From MWBF01 sp040772005 (GTDB taxonomy: Bacteria > Chloroflexota > Anaerolineae > CG2-30-64-16), in contig JAXGYZ010000002.1 in the NCBI GenBank assembly GCA_040772005.1, positions 434,001 to 498,000 on the forward strand: a DNA stretch of 64,000 nucleotides. Reading direction: 5' to 3'. Position numbers and translations under genes: made by a program. A model generated the notes under the pieces. That model searched no databases, was not told where the DNA came from, and saw nothing but the letters and a program-made list of their open reading frames with translations. Below are positions 1 to 8,800 of this stretch, one piece after another. Positions within the stretch are counted from its first letter, which is position 1, and every line of letters begins with the position of its first letter.

Positions 1-36
1 ACAACAATTCGGCCTTGGGATACATGACGTGCCTGT

Positions 37-504
37 CTAGAAACTGATAGTTACATTCGGCGCTTTGACGCCGGTGGCCGGGCCGATGGACCCGCCGCTG
101 CCGCCTGAAACCAGCTCATTGAGCGCACCCATGAGGGCGGACTGTTCGATGCCATAGGACTGGCAGGCGCCTTCGAGCGTGTCTACATCACTCACCGCAC
201 AGTGCGAACAACCGCCCAGGTGAAAGCTGGCGAGCACCTCGCGCACCTTCGGGTGGACGTCCATGGCTTCGGCGATGGTCATTTCAGGTGTGAAGATGAC
301 CTCGCCCGACTGTCGGCGCAGGTTCAGCTTAACTTCGCTCAACTTCTCATCCAGTTGTTCGTTCGTTTCAGCAACCATACCGCGCAACTCATAGATGGAG
401 CTGGTCGCCCGGTCCAGCCGTTCCTGGAGGCTGCTGACCCGGCGAAAGGCCAGCGCTGCAACGATGACGGCAACGATCGCTACGATCAGCGCAAAGGTTG
501 TCAT
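37..504 (-). CDS. Membrane-anchored DUF1858-like redox-disulfide protein
   Basis: About 155 residues when started at the ATG at 504, which has GAGGAG nine bases upstream; the in-frame extension to 546 lacks such a site. Residues 3-20 form one hydrophobic membrane segment, followed by a charged heptad-like stretch to about residue 63. The C-terminal third starts near MTIAEAMDVHP and carries GGCSHC, the pattern of the DUF1858 / hybrid-cluster-associated domain whose paired cysteines are thought to be redox active. The domain probably faces the cytoplasm. It follows the UPF0173 hydrolase by 88 bases on the same strand and could be co-transcribed. No catalytic role can be assigned; the domain call is fairly safe, the function is not. 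Confidence 0.72.
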   Translation of the reverse strand: MTTFALIVAIVAVIVAALAFRRVSSLQERLDRATSSIYELRGMVAETNEQLDEKLSEVKLNLRRQSGEVIFTPEMTIAEAMDVHPKVREVLASFHLGGCSHCAVSDVDTLEGACQSYGIEQSALMGALNELVSGGSGGSIGPATGVKAPNVTISF

Positions 505-592
505 CAGTGGATTCTCCTCATGATGGGCATTCTGCAAGCGTTGCACCCGGCTCCTGCGGGCTGGCAGGCTGAGCGCGGCGCCACGGCTTGCC

Positions 593-1276
593 TCACGTCA
601 CGGTCAGTGTTTCACCAGGCTGCAGGATGACCGGCCTGGCCGTGGTCTGCGTCTTCACCGCCTCAGCCACAGCCTGGGCGTCCTGGGCGATGGCGCCGAA
701 CGTATTGTAGTGCATCAGCACGACCAGCTTCGGCTGCAGGAAGCCGGTGGCCTTGACGGCATCTTCCGGCCCCATGGTGAAGTTATCGCCGATAGGCAGC
801 ATGGCGACGTCGATGCCTTCTTCGCCGTACAGCTTCATGTCATAGGTCAGCGCGGTATCGCCGGCGAAGTACAGCACCTTGCCCTCCAGCCACAGCAGGA
901 AGCCGCAGGGGTTGCCGCCGTAGGAACCGTCGGGGAAGCTGGACCCGTGATGCGCGATGGTCAGCTTGACCTTGCCGAAGGGGAACACCCGCGCGCCGCC
1001 GATGTGCATCGCATGGGCCTCAATCTTGTGCTTGCCCATGTAGTTGGCGATTTCGAAGTTGCTGATGACCTCCGCACCGGTCCGCCGGGCAATGGGCACC
1101 GCGTCGCCCAGGTGATCGCCGTGCGCGTGCGAGATCAGGATATAGTTGGCCTTGACCTGTTCCGGCTTCACATCGGCCATCGCGTTGCCCGACAGGAAGG
1201 GATCGATCAGCAGGTGCGTGCCGCCGGTCTCGATGCTGAAGCAGGAATGGCCGTGATAGGTGAGTTTGACGGTCAT
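593..1276 (-). CDS. UPF0173 metal-dependent hydrolase (metallo-beta-lactamase fold)
   Basis: A 227-residue protein of the usual length for the UPF0173 / UlaG-like family. The metal-binding signature HAHGDHLGD lies at residues 50-58 (H50, H52, D54, H55). A further aspartate in AGDTAL and a histidine in LMHYNTF complete the set expected for a two-metal centre. The family is broadly distributed and its substrate is generally unknown. The ATG at 1276 overlaps the stop of the upstream small gene by four bases (ATGA), with GGGAGG just before it, so translation is probably coupled. Cytoplasmic enzyme; no signal peptide. Confidence 0.9.
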   Translation of the reverse strand: MTVKLTYHGHSCFSIETGGTHLLIDPFLSGNAMADVKPEQVKANYILISHAHGDHLGDAVPIARRTGAEVISNFEIANYMGKHKIEAHAMHIGGARVFPFGKVKLTIAHHGSSFPDGSYGGNPCGFLLWLEGKVLYFAGDTALTYDMKLYGEEGIDVAMLPIGDNFTMGPEDAVKATGFLQPKLVVLMHYNTFGAIAQDAQAVAEAVKTQTTARPVILQPGETLTVT

Positions 1277-1617
1277 GCTGACCTCCCGCGCGGCTTGGCC
1301 GCGCGCCGTCTGCGGCGGGCATCGGTGTCCGATGTCTCTCGTCCTTTGGCTTTGGACTTCGGAAAGAGCGTGATGATTGTGCGCAGCGCGCGGTTCACGG
1401 ATTCAGAGTCAGGAAAATACGCCTGGACATCCGGTTCCAAAACGATAGTGTTCTCCGGCGGCACCAGGGTCACTGTAACCGTACCGTCAGGATGTTCCTC
1501 GCGGATAGTATAGCCTTCTTTTAAGGCAGAGCGATATGCTGAGCCCTGCTCGGCGCCTGAAAAATCATACTCTGTTCTCATTTCACCATCGGCCTCGGTC
1601 TCAGTATCCCTCTTCAT
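1273..1617 (-). CDS. Small hypothetical protein with BrnA-like C-terminal pattern
   Basis: About 114 residues from the ATG at 1617, which has GGAG five bases upstream; a TTG at 1632 and an ATG at 1581 are alternatives. The core runs from MRTEYDFSGAEQG through a region with VLEPDVQAYFPDSESVN, which resembles small proteins often annotated as BrnA-like or hypothetical in cyanobacteria and Chloroflexota. The last 25 residues are very arginine-rich and could bind nucleic acid. No BrnT-like toxin gene adjoins it; the downstream partner is the UPF0173 hydrolase, with a four-base overlap. I treat the antitoxin likeness as weak and the gene as of unknown function. Confidence 0.6.
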   Translation of the reverse strand: MKRDTETEADGEMRTEYDFSGAEQGSAYRSALKEGYTIREEHPDGTVTVTLVPPENTIVLEPDVQAYFPDSESVNRALRTIITLFPKSKAKGRETSDTDARRRRRAAKPRGRSA

Positions 1618-1705
1618 ACATTCTCCGCTCAACCATTGTAGCAGGGCGGCTGCTAATGATCCGTAAGGTGTTGCCCCTCTCTACATAATAAACAACTAAT
1701 GGTAA

Positions 1706-2764
1706 CTACTTCTGTTCACCGCTCTGCCCGGCCTTTGCAGCGCGGCGGGCGGCGGCCTCGGCCTTGAGCCGCTCGATTTCCTCCGGCGAACGCTTCGCGC
1801 CGACGCCCGGCCCAGGAGCGGCAGGCGGCTCCACGGCGGACTCTGCCGGTTGAGGCGCAGCGGCCATCGGGGCGGCCGGCGCTTCACCGGCCGCCTTCGC
1901 GGCGCGGCGCGCGGCAGCCTCGGCCTTCAGCCGCTCGATTTCCTCCGGCGAACGCTTGGCGCCGGCGGCTGGGGCGGCGGTTTCTGCCGGCGCGGCCGCC
2001 TCAGCCGCCGGCGTTTCGCCACCCGCCTTGGCGGCGCGGCGTGCGGCAGCTTCCGCCTTCAGCCGTTCGATTTCCTCCGGCGAACGCTTGACCGGCGCGG
2101 CTGCCTCTGCCGGAGCCGCAGGCGCGGCCGCGACAGGTGCGGCTGCGGCGGCGGGCCTGGCCGCCGGCTTGGCCGCCGGCTTGGCCGCAGCCTTCTCGGC
2201 TTCCTTCGCCTTGCGCGCAGCTTCTTCCTCCGCCCAGTCGGTCGGGCGGATGCTGGCATAGTAGGTCGTCGGCACGCGCAGCTCGCGCAGGTCGAAGATC
2301 AGTTCCGGCATCCGCTCGTACGCCGCAATCTCGTAGTCGTGGTTCATCTTGATTGCGTCGAAGGGACAGAACTCGGCACACAGCCCGCAGTTCATGCAGA
2401 TGGTCGTGTCGATGTAGAACTCAGCCGGCCGGGTGATCGGCTTGCCCTTCTCGTCCTTGTCGCGCACGATCCAGATGCACTGGGGCGGGCAGACCTTCGC
2501 GCAGATGCCGCACGCCGTGCAGCGGTCCTCGCCGGTCTCCGCTTCGTAGATCAGCATCGGGATGTAGCGGAAGCGCTCCGCGACCTTGCGGCGCTCCTCG
2601 GGATATTGCACTGTGAACAGACCCTCCGGCGGCACCTCGGTCTGGTCCAGCAACTTGCGACCGCCCGCGTACCGGCTGGGGATGCGCTTGAGATCATCGA
2701 CGTAAGTGGCTACGAATTGCCGGAGCGTGACGCCCAGGCCTTTGAGCACACCAGATCCGAACAT
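1706..2764 (-). CDS. nuoI: NADH-quinone oxidoreductase subunit I with long repeat extension
   Basis: Peripheral-arm subunit of complex I that carries two 4Fe-4S clusters. Both binding motifs are present: CTACGICAKVCP and CMNCGLCAEFCP, in the first 140 residues. The conserved body ends near residue 175. Beyond it lies an unusual tail of about 170 residues rich in alanine and proline, with three near-identical 22-residue units beginning KRSPEEIERLK. Ordinary NuoI proteins are about 130-220 residues, so this tail nearly doubles the protein. I chose the ATG at 2764 because GGAGG lies five bases upstream; a GTG at 2779 overlapping the nuoCD stop is the alternative. Last nuo gene of the cluster here. 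Confidence 0.93.
   Translation of the reverse strand: MFGSGVLKGLGVTLRQFVATYVDDLKRIPSRYAGGRKLLDQTEVPPEGLFTVQYPEERRKVAERFRYIPMLIYEAETGEDRCTACGICAKVCPPQCIWIVRDKDEKGKPITRPAEFYIDTTICMNCGLCAEFCPFDAIKMNHDYEIAAYERMPELIFDLRELRVPTTYYASIRPTDWAEEEAARKAKEAEKAAAKPAAKPAARPAAAAAPVAAAPAAPAEAAAPVKRSPEEIERLKAEAAARRAAKAGGETPAAEAAAPAETAAPAAGAKRSPEEIERLKAEAAARRAAKAAGEAPAAPMAAAPQPAESAVEPPAAPGPGVGAKRSPEEIERLKAEAAARRAAKAGQSGEQK
1730..2089 (-). repeat. Three coding repeats in the nuoI tail
   Basis: Three 66-base units encode the same 22 residues (KRSPEEIERLKAEAAARRAA plus two more) at about 2089-2024, 1957-1892 and 1795-1730, separated by alanine/proline spacers of different length. Unit protein sequence is essentially invariant while spacers vary, suggesting duplication followed by selection or recent homogenisation. 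Each unit is predicted to be a charged amphipathic helix. Confidence 0.85.
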
Positions 2765-2775
2765 GATTGCCTCCG

Positions 2776-4551
2776 TCACCGATCCACTTCGCCAAGCACG
2801 ATGTCTACGGCGCCGAGGATGACCACAGCATCCGCAATCTTGTGGCCGATCGTCATCTTCTCAAGGCTGGTCAGGTTGATGAAGGTTGGCGCGCGGACGT
2901 GGTAGCGATAGGGGTTCGGCTTGCCGTCGCTGACGACGAAGAAGCCTAGCTCGCCCTTGGGGCCTTCGATGCGCGCATAAGCCTCGCCCGCGGGCACGCG
3001 CACCTGGTATTGTTTTTTGCCCGGCGGCATAATCGGTCCCTCGGGCAGACCGTCCAGCGCCTGCTTCAGGATGCGCAGGCTCTGGTAAATCTCGTCCATG
3101 CGGACCCGGAAGCGTGCCCAAACATCGCCTTCGGGCCGCGAGCAGACATCGAATTCAAAGCGGTCGTAGATGGAGTATGGCTCGGCCCGGCGCACATCGT
3201 AGGGCACGCCGGATGCCCGCAGCATCGGTCCCGCCATGCTGTAGTTGATGGCTTCCTCCGCGGTCAGTACGCCGACGCCGTGCGTGCGCGTCTGGAAGAT
3301 CTCGTTCCCTGCCAGCAGGTTCTCGAAGTCTTCCATGACCTTCGGCAGGCGGTTCCAGACGATGTTGCGCGCCCGCTCGGCCCAGCCTGCGGGCAGGTCC
3401 GCGGCGACGCCGCCAAAGCGCATGTAGTTGCACATCATGCGTGACCCGGCCACGGCCTCGAACAGGTCGAGGATGAGCTCGCGCTCGCGCATGCCGTACA
3501 GCGCGGGCGTGAAGTACGCGCCCAGGTCGTTGAACAGGAAGCCGACCGCGATAAAGTGGCTGATGATGCGGGTCAGTTCGGCCATGATGACGCGGATGTA
3601 CTCGGCGCGCTCCGGCACCTGCAGGCCCATCAACTTCTCCACCGCCAGCACGTAGCCCAGGTTGTTCGACATGGAGCTGACGTAGTCCAGCCGGTCGGTG
3701 AAGGGGATGTTCATGATGTAGGTGTTGCGTTCACCGATCTTCTCGTGGCAGCGGTGCAGGTAGCCCATTTCCGGCTCCAGCCCGACCACGTTTTCACCCT
3801 CGACCGCAATGACCATGCGGAACACGCCGTGGGTGCTGGGGTGTTGCGGCCCCATGTTGACGAGGATGCGTTCGGTCTGCAGATTGGCGCCGTCGTTGTT
3901 GCCGGCGGCGGCTGTGCCTGAGGCCTCGTCCACGCCCATGATGCGGCGGTACTGCACTTCGGGTGACTTCCACAGGTCCGGGTCCCAGCCGACCGGGTAG
4001 CTGACGTTATCTTTCCACGGAACGCGGTCCTCGGCCCAGTGATGCTCGCCATCGGGATGGCGGCTCTTGAAGGGTTTGGTTTCCTCCTCGTAGTAAGGCT
4101 CCCGGTAGTCCTTCCGGAGCGGGTGACCCTCGAAGCCTTCCCACAGGAGGATGCGGCGCAGGTTGGGATGCCCCTCGAAGCGCACGCCCATCATGTCGTA
4201 GACCTCGCGCTCCTGAAAGTCGGCGCCATGCCAGACCGGGGTGAGCGAGGGCATCACGGGATTAGCCTTGTCGGTGAGCCGAACACGCAAGGTCAGCGGG
4301 TCTTTCTGTGCAGCCACGCCATAGAGTTGATACACGACCTCGAAATACTGCGGCCAGTCGATGCTTGTGACCATGGAGCAGTAATCGTAGCCCTGCTGGT
4401 CGCGCAGATAGCGCGCCAACTCGACAATACTGTCCGGTGACACGACCAGGCCGGTCTTCGTGGCTTCCAGCACGGCTCGCGGAACGACTTCGTTGTATGG
4501 GTGGCCGGCCGGCGCCGTCGCTTGCGTCGTTGCAATGGTTTCTACTGTCAT
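2776..4551 (-). CDS. nuoCD: NADH-quinone oxidoreductase subunit C/D fusion
   Basis: A 591-residue fusion of the 30-kDa NuoC domain and the 49-kDa NuoD domain. The NuoC half (about 1-195) contains REVYDMMGVRFEGHPNL and LLWEGFEGHPLRKDYR. The NuoD half starts around residue 225 with GPQHPSTHGVFR and ends in the typical GEVDR. The nickel-binding cysteine motifs of [NiFe] hydrogenases are absent, so this is a true complex I subunit, forming part of the quinone cavity. The linker at 205-225 is short and glycine/alanine rich. An AGAGGA site precedes the ATG at 4551. It lies between nuoB and nuoI and is translated with them. Confidence 0.95.
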   Translation of the reverse strand: MTVETIATTQATAPAGHPYNEVVPRAVLEATKTGLVVSPDSIVELARYLRDQQGYDYCSMVTSIDWPQYFEVVYQLYGVAAQKDPLTLRVRLTDKANPVMPSLTPVWHGADFQEREVYDMMGVRFEGHPNLRRILLWEGFEGHPLRKDYREPYYEEETKPFKSRHPDGEHHWAEDRVPWKDNVSYPVGWDPDLWKSPEVQYRRIMGVDEASGTAAAGNNDGANLQTERILVNMGPQHPSTHGVFRMVIAVEGENVVGLEPEMGYLHRCHEKIGERNTYIMNIPFTDRLDYVSSMSNNLGYVLAVEKLMGLQVPERAEYIRVIMAELTRIISHFIAVGFLFNDLGAYFTPALYGMRERELILDLFEAVAGSRMMCNYMRFGGVAADLPAGWAERARNIVWNRLPKVMEDFENLLAGNEIFQTRTHGVGVLTAEEAINYSMAGPMLRASGVPYDVRRAEPYSIYDRFEFDVCSRPEGDVWARFRVRMDEIYQSLRILKQALDGLPEGPIMPPGKKQYQVRVPAGEAYARIEGPKGELGFFVVSDGKPNPYRYHVRAPTFINLTSLEKMTIGHKIADAVVILGAVDIVLGEVDR

Positions 4552-4615
4552 GCTCTATCCTCTGTCCCTGGCTGCGGGCCGCTTCCACGCGTGACTGACG
4601 CGCCGGAAGCGGGTG

Positions 4616-5245
4616 TTATCCCTGGCTTGCGGCCTGCGCGGCCTCGGCAATCTTCCTGAGCGCCTCGCGGTCCTTCGGATTATACAGGTCCGGCCCCAAC
4701 ACTGGCACCGGGATGGCTTCATTGAGTTGGTCCTTGCGGTACCACGGTGCGGTCTTGACTGATTGTGTAAAGACCTTCTTATGTACCTGCATCAGACCGT
4801 AGAGCAGCGCCTCGGGCGTCGGCGGGCAGCCGGGCACATAGACATCGACCGGCACGAATTTGTCGATGCCGGAGACGACGTTGTAGCCCTCCTTGAATGG
4901 CCCGCCGGAGGTGGCGCACGCGCCCATCGCCAGCACGTACTTGGGTTCGGCCATCTGGTTATAGAGACGCACGATATTGGGCAGCATCTTCTTGCTGACC
5001 GTGCCTGAGACGATCATCAGGTCGGCCTGGCGCGGGGAGGCGCGCATGATCTCCATGCCGAAGCGGCTGAGGTCGAACCGGGCGGCCTGCACGGCGATCA
5101 TCTCGATGGCGCAGCACGCCAACCCGAACATCATCGGCCACATGGAGCGGGCGCGGCCCCAGTTGTAGACGTTGTCTACGGTGGTCAGGAAGACATTCTT
5201 TTTGAGTTCTGCGGGCAGTTCGTTTGCGGGCATTTGCTGGTTCAT
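4616..5245 (-). CDS. nuoB: NADH-quinone oxidoreductase subunit B
   Basis: A 209-residue subunit holding the terminal N2 iron-sulfur cluster beside the quinone site. The four ligands are visible: adjacent C44 and C45 in GLACCAIEMI, C110 in AMGACATSG and C140 in VPGCPPTPEALLYGL. Length is slightly above the usual 160-200 because of a short acidic C-terminal tail. AAGGAT precedes the ATG at 5245. Downstream, 64 bases separate it from nuoCD. No nuoA precedes it, unlike most nuo operons, so the membrane subunits must be encoded elsewhere if the complex is complete. Confidence 0.95.
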   Translation of the reverse strand: MNQQMPANELPAELKKNVFLTTVDNVYNWGRARSMWPMMFGLACCAIEMIAVQAARFDLSRFGMEIMRASPRQADLMIVSGTVSKKMLPNIVRLYNQMAEPKYVLAMGACATSGGPFKEGYNVVSGIDKFVPVDVYVPGCPPTPEALLYGLMQVHKKVFTQSVKTAPWYRKDQLNEAIPVPVLGPDLYNPKDREALRKIAEAAQAASQG

Positions 5246-5269
5246 GGCACATCCTTGTGAACGACAGGC

Positions 5270-5494
5270 TCAGTCGGCGGGCAAGAACCCCGTGCGCTGC
5301 CGCTGCTTTTCTTCCATGCGGCCCAACACATAGACCGTGGCATCTGTAAGGTGACCGATGCTCACCAGCCGCCAGCCTTCCGCCAACAGGGTATTGACGC
5401 TGGTGACTTCGTCGTCGTTGCGTACGGTGACCTGGCGCAACTGGCGGAAGCCTTGCTCGGTGGGCGTAATCGTCGCGCTGACAATATCGGACAT
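5270..5494 (-). CDS. Small unknown protein heading the nuo cluster
   Basis: A 74-residue soluble protein with no membrane segment and no cysteine. Its core, LLAEGWRLVSIGHL followed by VYVLGRMEE, looks like a compact alpha-beta fold. I do not recognise a characterised family. AAAGGAT sits seven bases before the ATG at 5494. It is the first gene after the promoter at about 5657-5685 and lies 24 bases upstream of nuoB, so it is very likely co-transcribed with the complex I genes. A role in assembly or regulation of complex I is possible but rests only on position. Confidence 0.7.
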   Translation of the reverse strand: MSDIVSATITPTEQGFRQLRQVTVRNDDEVTSVNTLLAEGWRLVSIGHLTDATVYVLGRMEEKQRQRTGFLPAD

Positions 5495-5656
5495 GCTGAT
5501 CCTTTCCAGGGGTGCACAGCCGGAAATACAGGCTCGTCGGGCGGCTCATTTTGCCTATTGACCGGCGAAAGTCTGGCAGGTCTGGCCTTTCAACCGGTAG
5601 CTCGACTGATGACAGCCCATTGGCGTGCAGAAGCCGCGGCATCAGCCGCATAGAGG

Positions 5657-5685
5657 ATTTTACATTAAAAGGCCCATCATTGCAA
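5657..5685 (-). promoter_or_regulatory. Sigma-70-type promoter for the nuo cluster
   Basis: On the minus strand TTGCAA (5685-5680) is followed after exactly 17 bases by TAAAAT (5662-5657). Both hexamers and the spacing fit a housekeeping promoter. Transcription would start near 5650 and read the small ORF, nuoB, nuoCD and nuoI. Confidence 0.6.
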
Positions 5686-5740
5686 GTAATTTATGGCACG
5701 AACGACAGCCGGCCCCGGCAACGGCTTTCCTCATCCTGGT

Positions 5741-5771
5741 TTGCGACTTTGGCCCCAAGGCGTGATACAAT
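5741..5771 (+). promoter_or_regulatory. Candidate promoter for the secreted protease
   Basis: TTGCGA at 5741-5746 and TACAAT at 5766-5771, separated by 19 bases, which is longer than ideal. The predicted start is about 75 bases before the protease ATG. No other good plus-strand candidate is visible in the gap. Confidence 0.3.
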
Positions 5772-5853
5772 GCCATCCTGCCGACCCGCTAGAGGGGGTT
5801 CATCACACATCGGCACACAGAGATCTCTGGGTGCCGCTCTAAGGAGTTGCTGC

Positions 5854-8800
5854 ATGTCTCGGCGTTTATTCGCATGGCTGACCGCTATGACGCTGCTCGT
5901 CCCGTTGGTGCTCACCGGCCAGGTCACCCTGGCGGCGGCGGAGGCGCCCGTGCCCCCGAATGCTGCCGGATTGCCCCGTGCCTTGCAGCTTACGCCCCTC
6001 GATGCGATGGGCACGTATATTGTCCGGCTGGAGAACCCCTCGCTGGCGCGCTACCGGGGCGGGATCGGCGGCCTGGCGGCGACCAACATCGAGGTCACGG
6101 GCGCGGCCCGGCTGGACGTCACGAGCCCGGCGGCACAGGCCTACCTGGCCTACCTGGCCGACAGGCGCGCAGAACTGCTCCAGCGCGCGGAAGAACGGCT
6201 GGGGCGTCGGCTCGAGGTGCGCTACGTCTACGATGTCATCCTTAACGGCTTCTCGGTCGAGCTGACGGCGGCGGAGGCTGCACTCCTGGCCACGCTGCCG
6301 GGTGTCGTCCATGTCGAGCCGCGCGAGATGCGCCAACTGCTCACCGACCGCGGGCCGCAGTGGATCGGCGCGGCGGCAGCCTGGGGCGCAGCGCCGGACT
6401 GCGCAGGCGGCAACTGCGGCGAGGGCGTGGTCGTCGGCATCGTCGATACCGGCATCAACATGGATCACCCCTCGTTTGCCGATATCGGCGGCGACGGCTA
6501 CAACCACACCAACCCGCGCGGCCAGTTCTACGGCTGGTGCAAGCCGGGCCATCCGAACTATGACTCGAACTTGCCGTGCAACGACAAGCTGATCGGCGTC
6601 TACAGCTATCCCAGCAGCGGCATGAACCCTGAGGATGCAGAAGGCCACGGTTCGCACACGGCCAGCACCGCGGCCGGCAACCGGCTGAACAACATCGTGC
6701 TGGACGCGCCCACCGTGGATCTCACCTTCAACATCTCCGGTGTGGCGCCGCACGCCAACATCATCGCCTACGATGCCTGCGACATCGATGGCTGCCCCAC
6801 CGACGACCTGATCGCCGCGCTCCAGCAAGCCGTCACCGACCAGGTGGACGCGCTGAACTACTCCATCAGCGGCTCAGGCCAGAGCCCCTGGGTCGCGTCC
6901 GATGAACTGGCATTCCTCGACCTGCGCCTCGCGGGCGCGTTCGTCTCGGCTTCGGCGGGCAACTCCGGGCCGGGCGCCAGCACGGTCGCGCACGGCAGCC
7001 CGTGGGTGACGACGACCGCGGCCTCCACGCACGACCGTGCGCTTGTCAATGCCGTCATCAACCTGACGACCGACCAGGGCACGCAACTGGCGGATATCTA
7101 CGGCCGCAGCGTGACTTCAGCATTGCCGCTCACCAGCATCGTCTATGCGGGCGACTATGGCAACGCGTTGTGCGAGCCGGGCATCTGGGGCGGCAGCGTC
7201 TTTGCCGGCCAGATCGTCATCTGTGATCGCGGGGTGAATGCTCGCGTCGAGAAGGCGGAGGTTGTCCAGGCCGCGGGCGGCGGCGGCATGATCCTGGTCA
7301 ACGCTGCGTCCAACGGCGACGAGGAAATCGGCGACGCGTATGCGATCCCCGGCGTCCACATCACCTACAACGAAGGCGTCGCGCTCAAGGCCTGGCTGAA
7401 CAACGGCGACACGAACCACCGCGGCGCGATCCAGGGGACGGTGCAGGACATCGAGGCCAACAACGGCGATATCATGGCTGCATTCTCATCGCGCGGACCG
7501 AACAACCAGGTGCCCGACCTGATCAAGCCCGACATGACGGCGCCCGGCGTGGACATCCTGGCGGCGGTCGCCTCTCTGGGCCAGACCGCACCGGAGATCG
7601 AGTTCTACAGCGGCACCTCCATGTCCAGCCCCCACATGACCGGCGCGGGTGCACTGATGATGCGGGCCAAGTCTCCCGCGTGGAGCGTCGCGGAAATCCA
7701 ATCCGCGCTGATGACGACCGCGGTCTATGACAACACGGTGCGCAAGGAAGACGGCATCAGGCCGACCGATCCCTTCGACCGGGGCGCGGGCCGGGTGAAC
7801 ATCGCGAACGCGCTCAACGCCGGCCTGCTGCTGGATATCACCGAGGGTGAGTACCTTGCAGCTAACCCCGCGACAGGCGGCGATCCCAAGACGCTCAACT
7901 ATCCCTCAATGGCGGACGACGCCTGCTACACGTCATGTGGCTGGACGCGTACCGTGAGCAATCCCACCGGCCAGAGCATGACCTGGAACGGTGTCTTCAC
8001 CGGCAAGAACGGCCTGCAAGGAACGCTGACCGTTCCCAGCTTCACTATCGCGGCGGGCGGCACGCAGAGCTTCGGCGTCAACATCCCCGATGTGACCGGA
8101 CTGATGCCGGGCCAATGGTACTTCGGCCAGGTCGTGTACACGGAGGCCAGCGGTCTGGCGCCTGATGCGCACTTCCCGGTGGCGATCCGGGTGGCCGGTT
8201 CGACTGATAGAACGATGATCGAGAAAACCGCCACGCCGGCGGGCGCGGGGACCGGCGCACAGATCACGTACGCAGTCACCGTTAAAAACACCGTCAACCA
8301 GGCACGCACCTTCACTGTGAGCGATGTCGTCCCGGCGGGCACGGCCTTCGTTGGCGGCTCGAACACGGGCGGCTGGACCTACAACAGCGGCACGAACACC
8401 CTGAGCGGCTCGGTTAACCTGGGTGCGGCGTCTTTTACCTGGAGCGAGGAGAACCGCAGCGGCTACCAGAGCATGGCCGCCGAGGGCATCCCGCCGGCAG
8501 ACCTGGGCACGACCAACCGTGATACTGGTTGCTTCCTGCTCGGCGACATGGACTTCTATTATCTGGGCCAGCACTACACCGACGTGGTGATTACCATGAA
8601 CGGCGTCATGCGCGCCGGCATCCCGGTTTCACCGCTCTGTCCTTCCAACACACCGAAGAATATTCCGGTTAACGAAAACCGGGATGAGAACGAGAACGTC
8701 ATCGTGCCGTTCTGGGCGGACCTGGACCTGACCGGCGGCAATATGTACCTGGTGTTGACGGTGCTGAACGGCAGACTGCACACGGTCATCGAATGGGAGG

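Larger units (their letters stand above)
5495..5853. other. Divergent intergenic region between nuo cluster and protease
   Basis: 359 bases without a convincing gene. It is flanked by genes running away from it on both sides and contains a good minus-strand promoter (5657-5685) and a weaker plus-strand candidate (5741-5771). The leftward leader is about 150 bases. An open frame on the plus strand runs through here into the protease gene, but it lacks a ribosome site and reads as non-coding before 5854. Confidence 0.6.

Noticed and set aside
1273..1617. Small protein considered as a true BrnA antitoxin.
   Set aside because: No BrnT toxin neighbours it and only part of the sequence is similar; kept as hypothetical.
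2776..4551. NuoCD considered as the large subunit of a group 4 [NiFe] hydrogenase.
   Set aside because: The paired CxxC nickel ligands are absent and the ending GEVDR is that of complex I.
5512..5853. Upstream extension of the protease frame.
   Set aside because: No ribosome site, and the signal peptide begins at 5854 right after AAGGAG.
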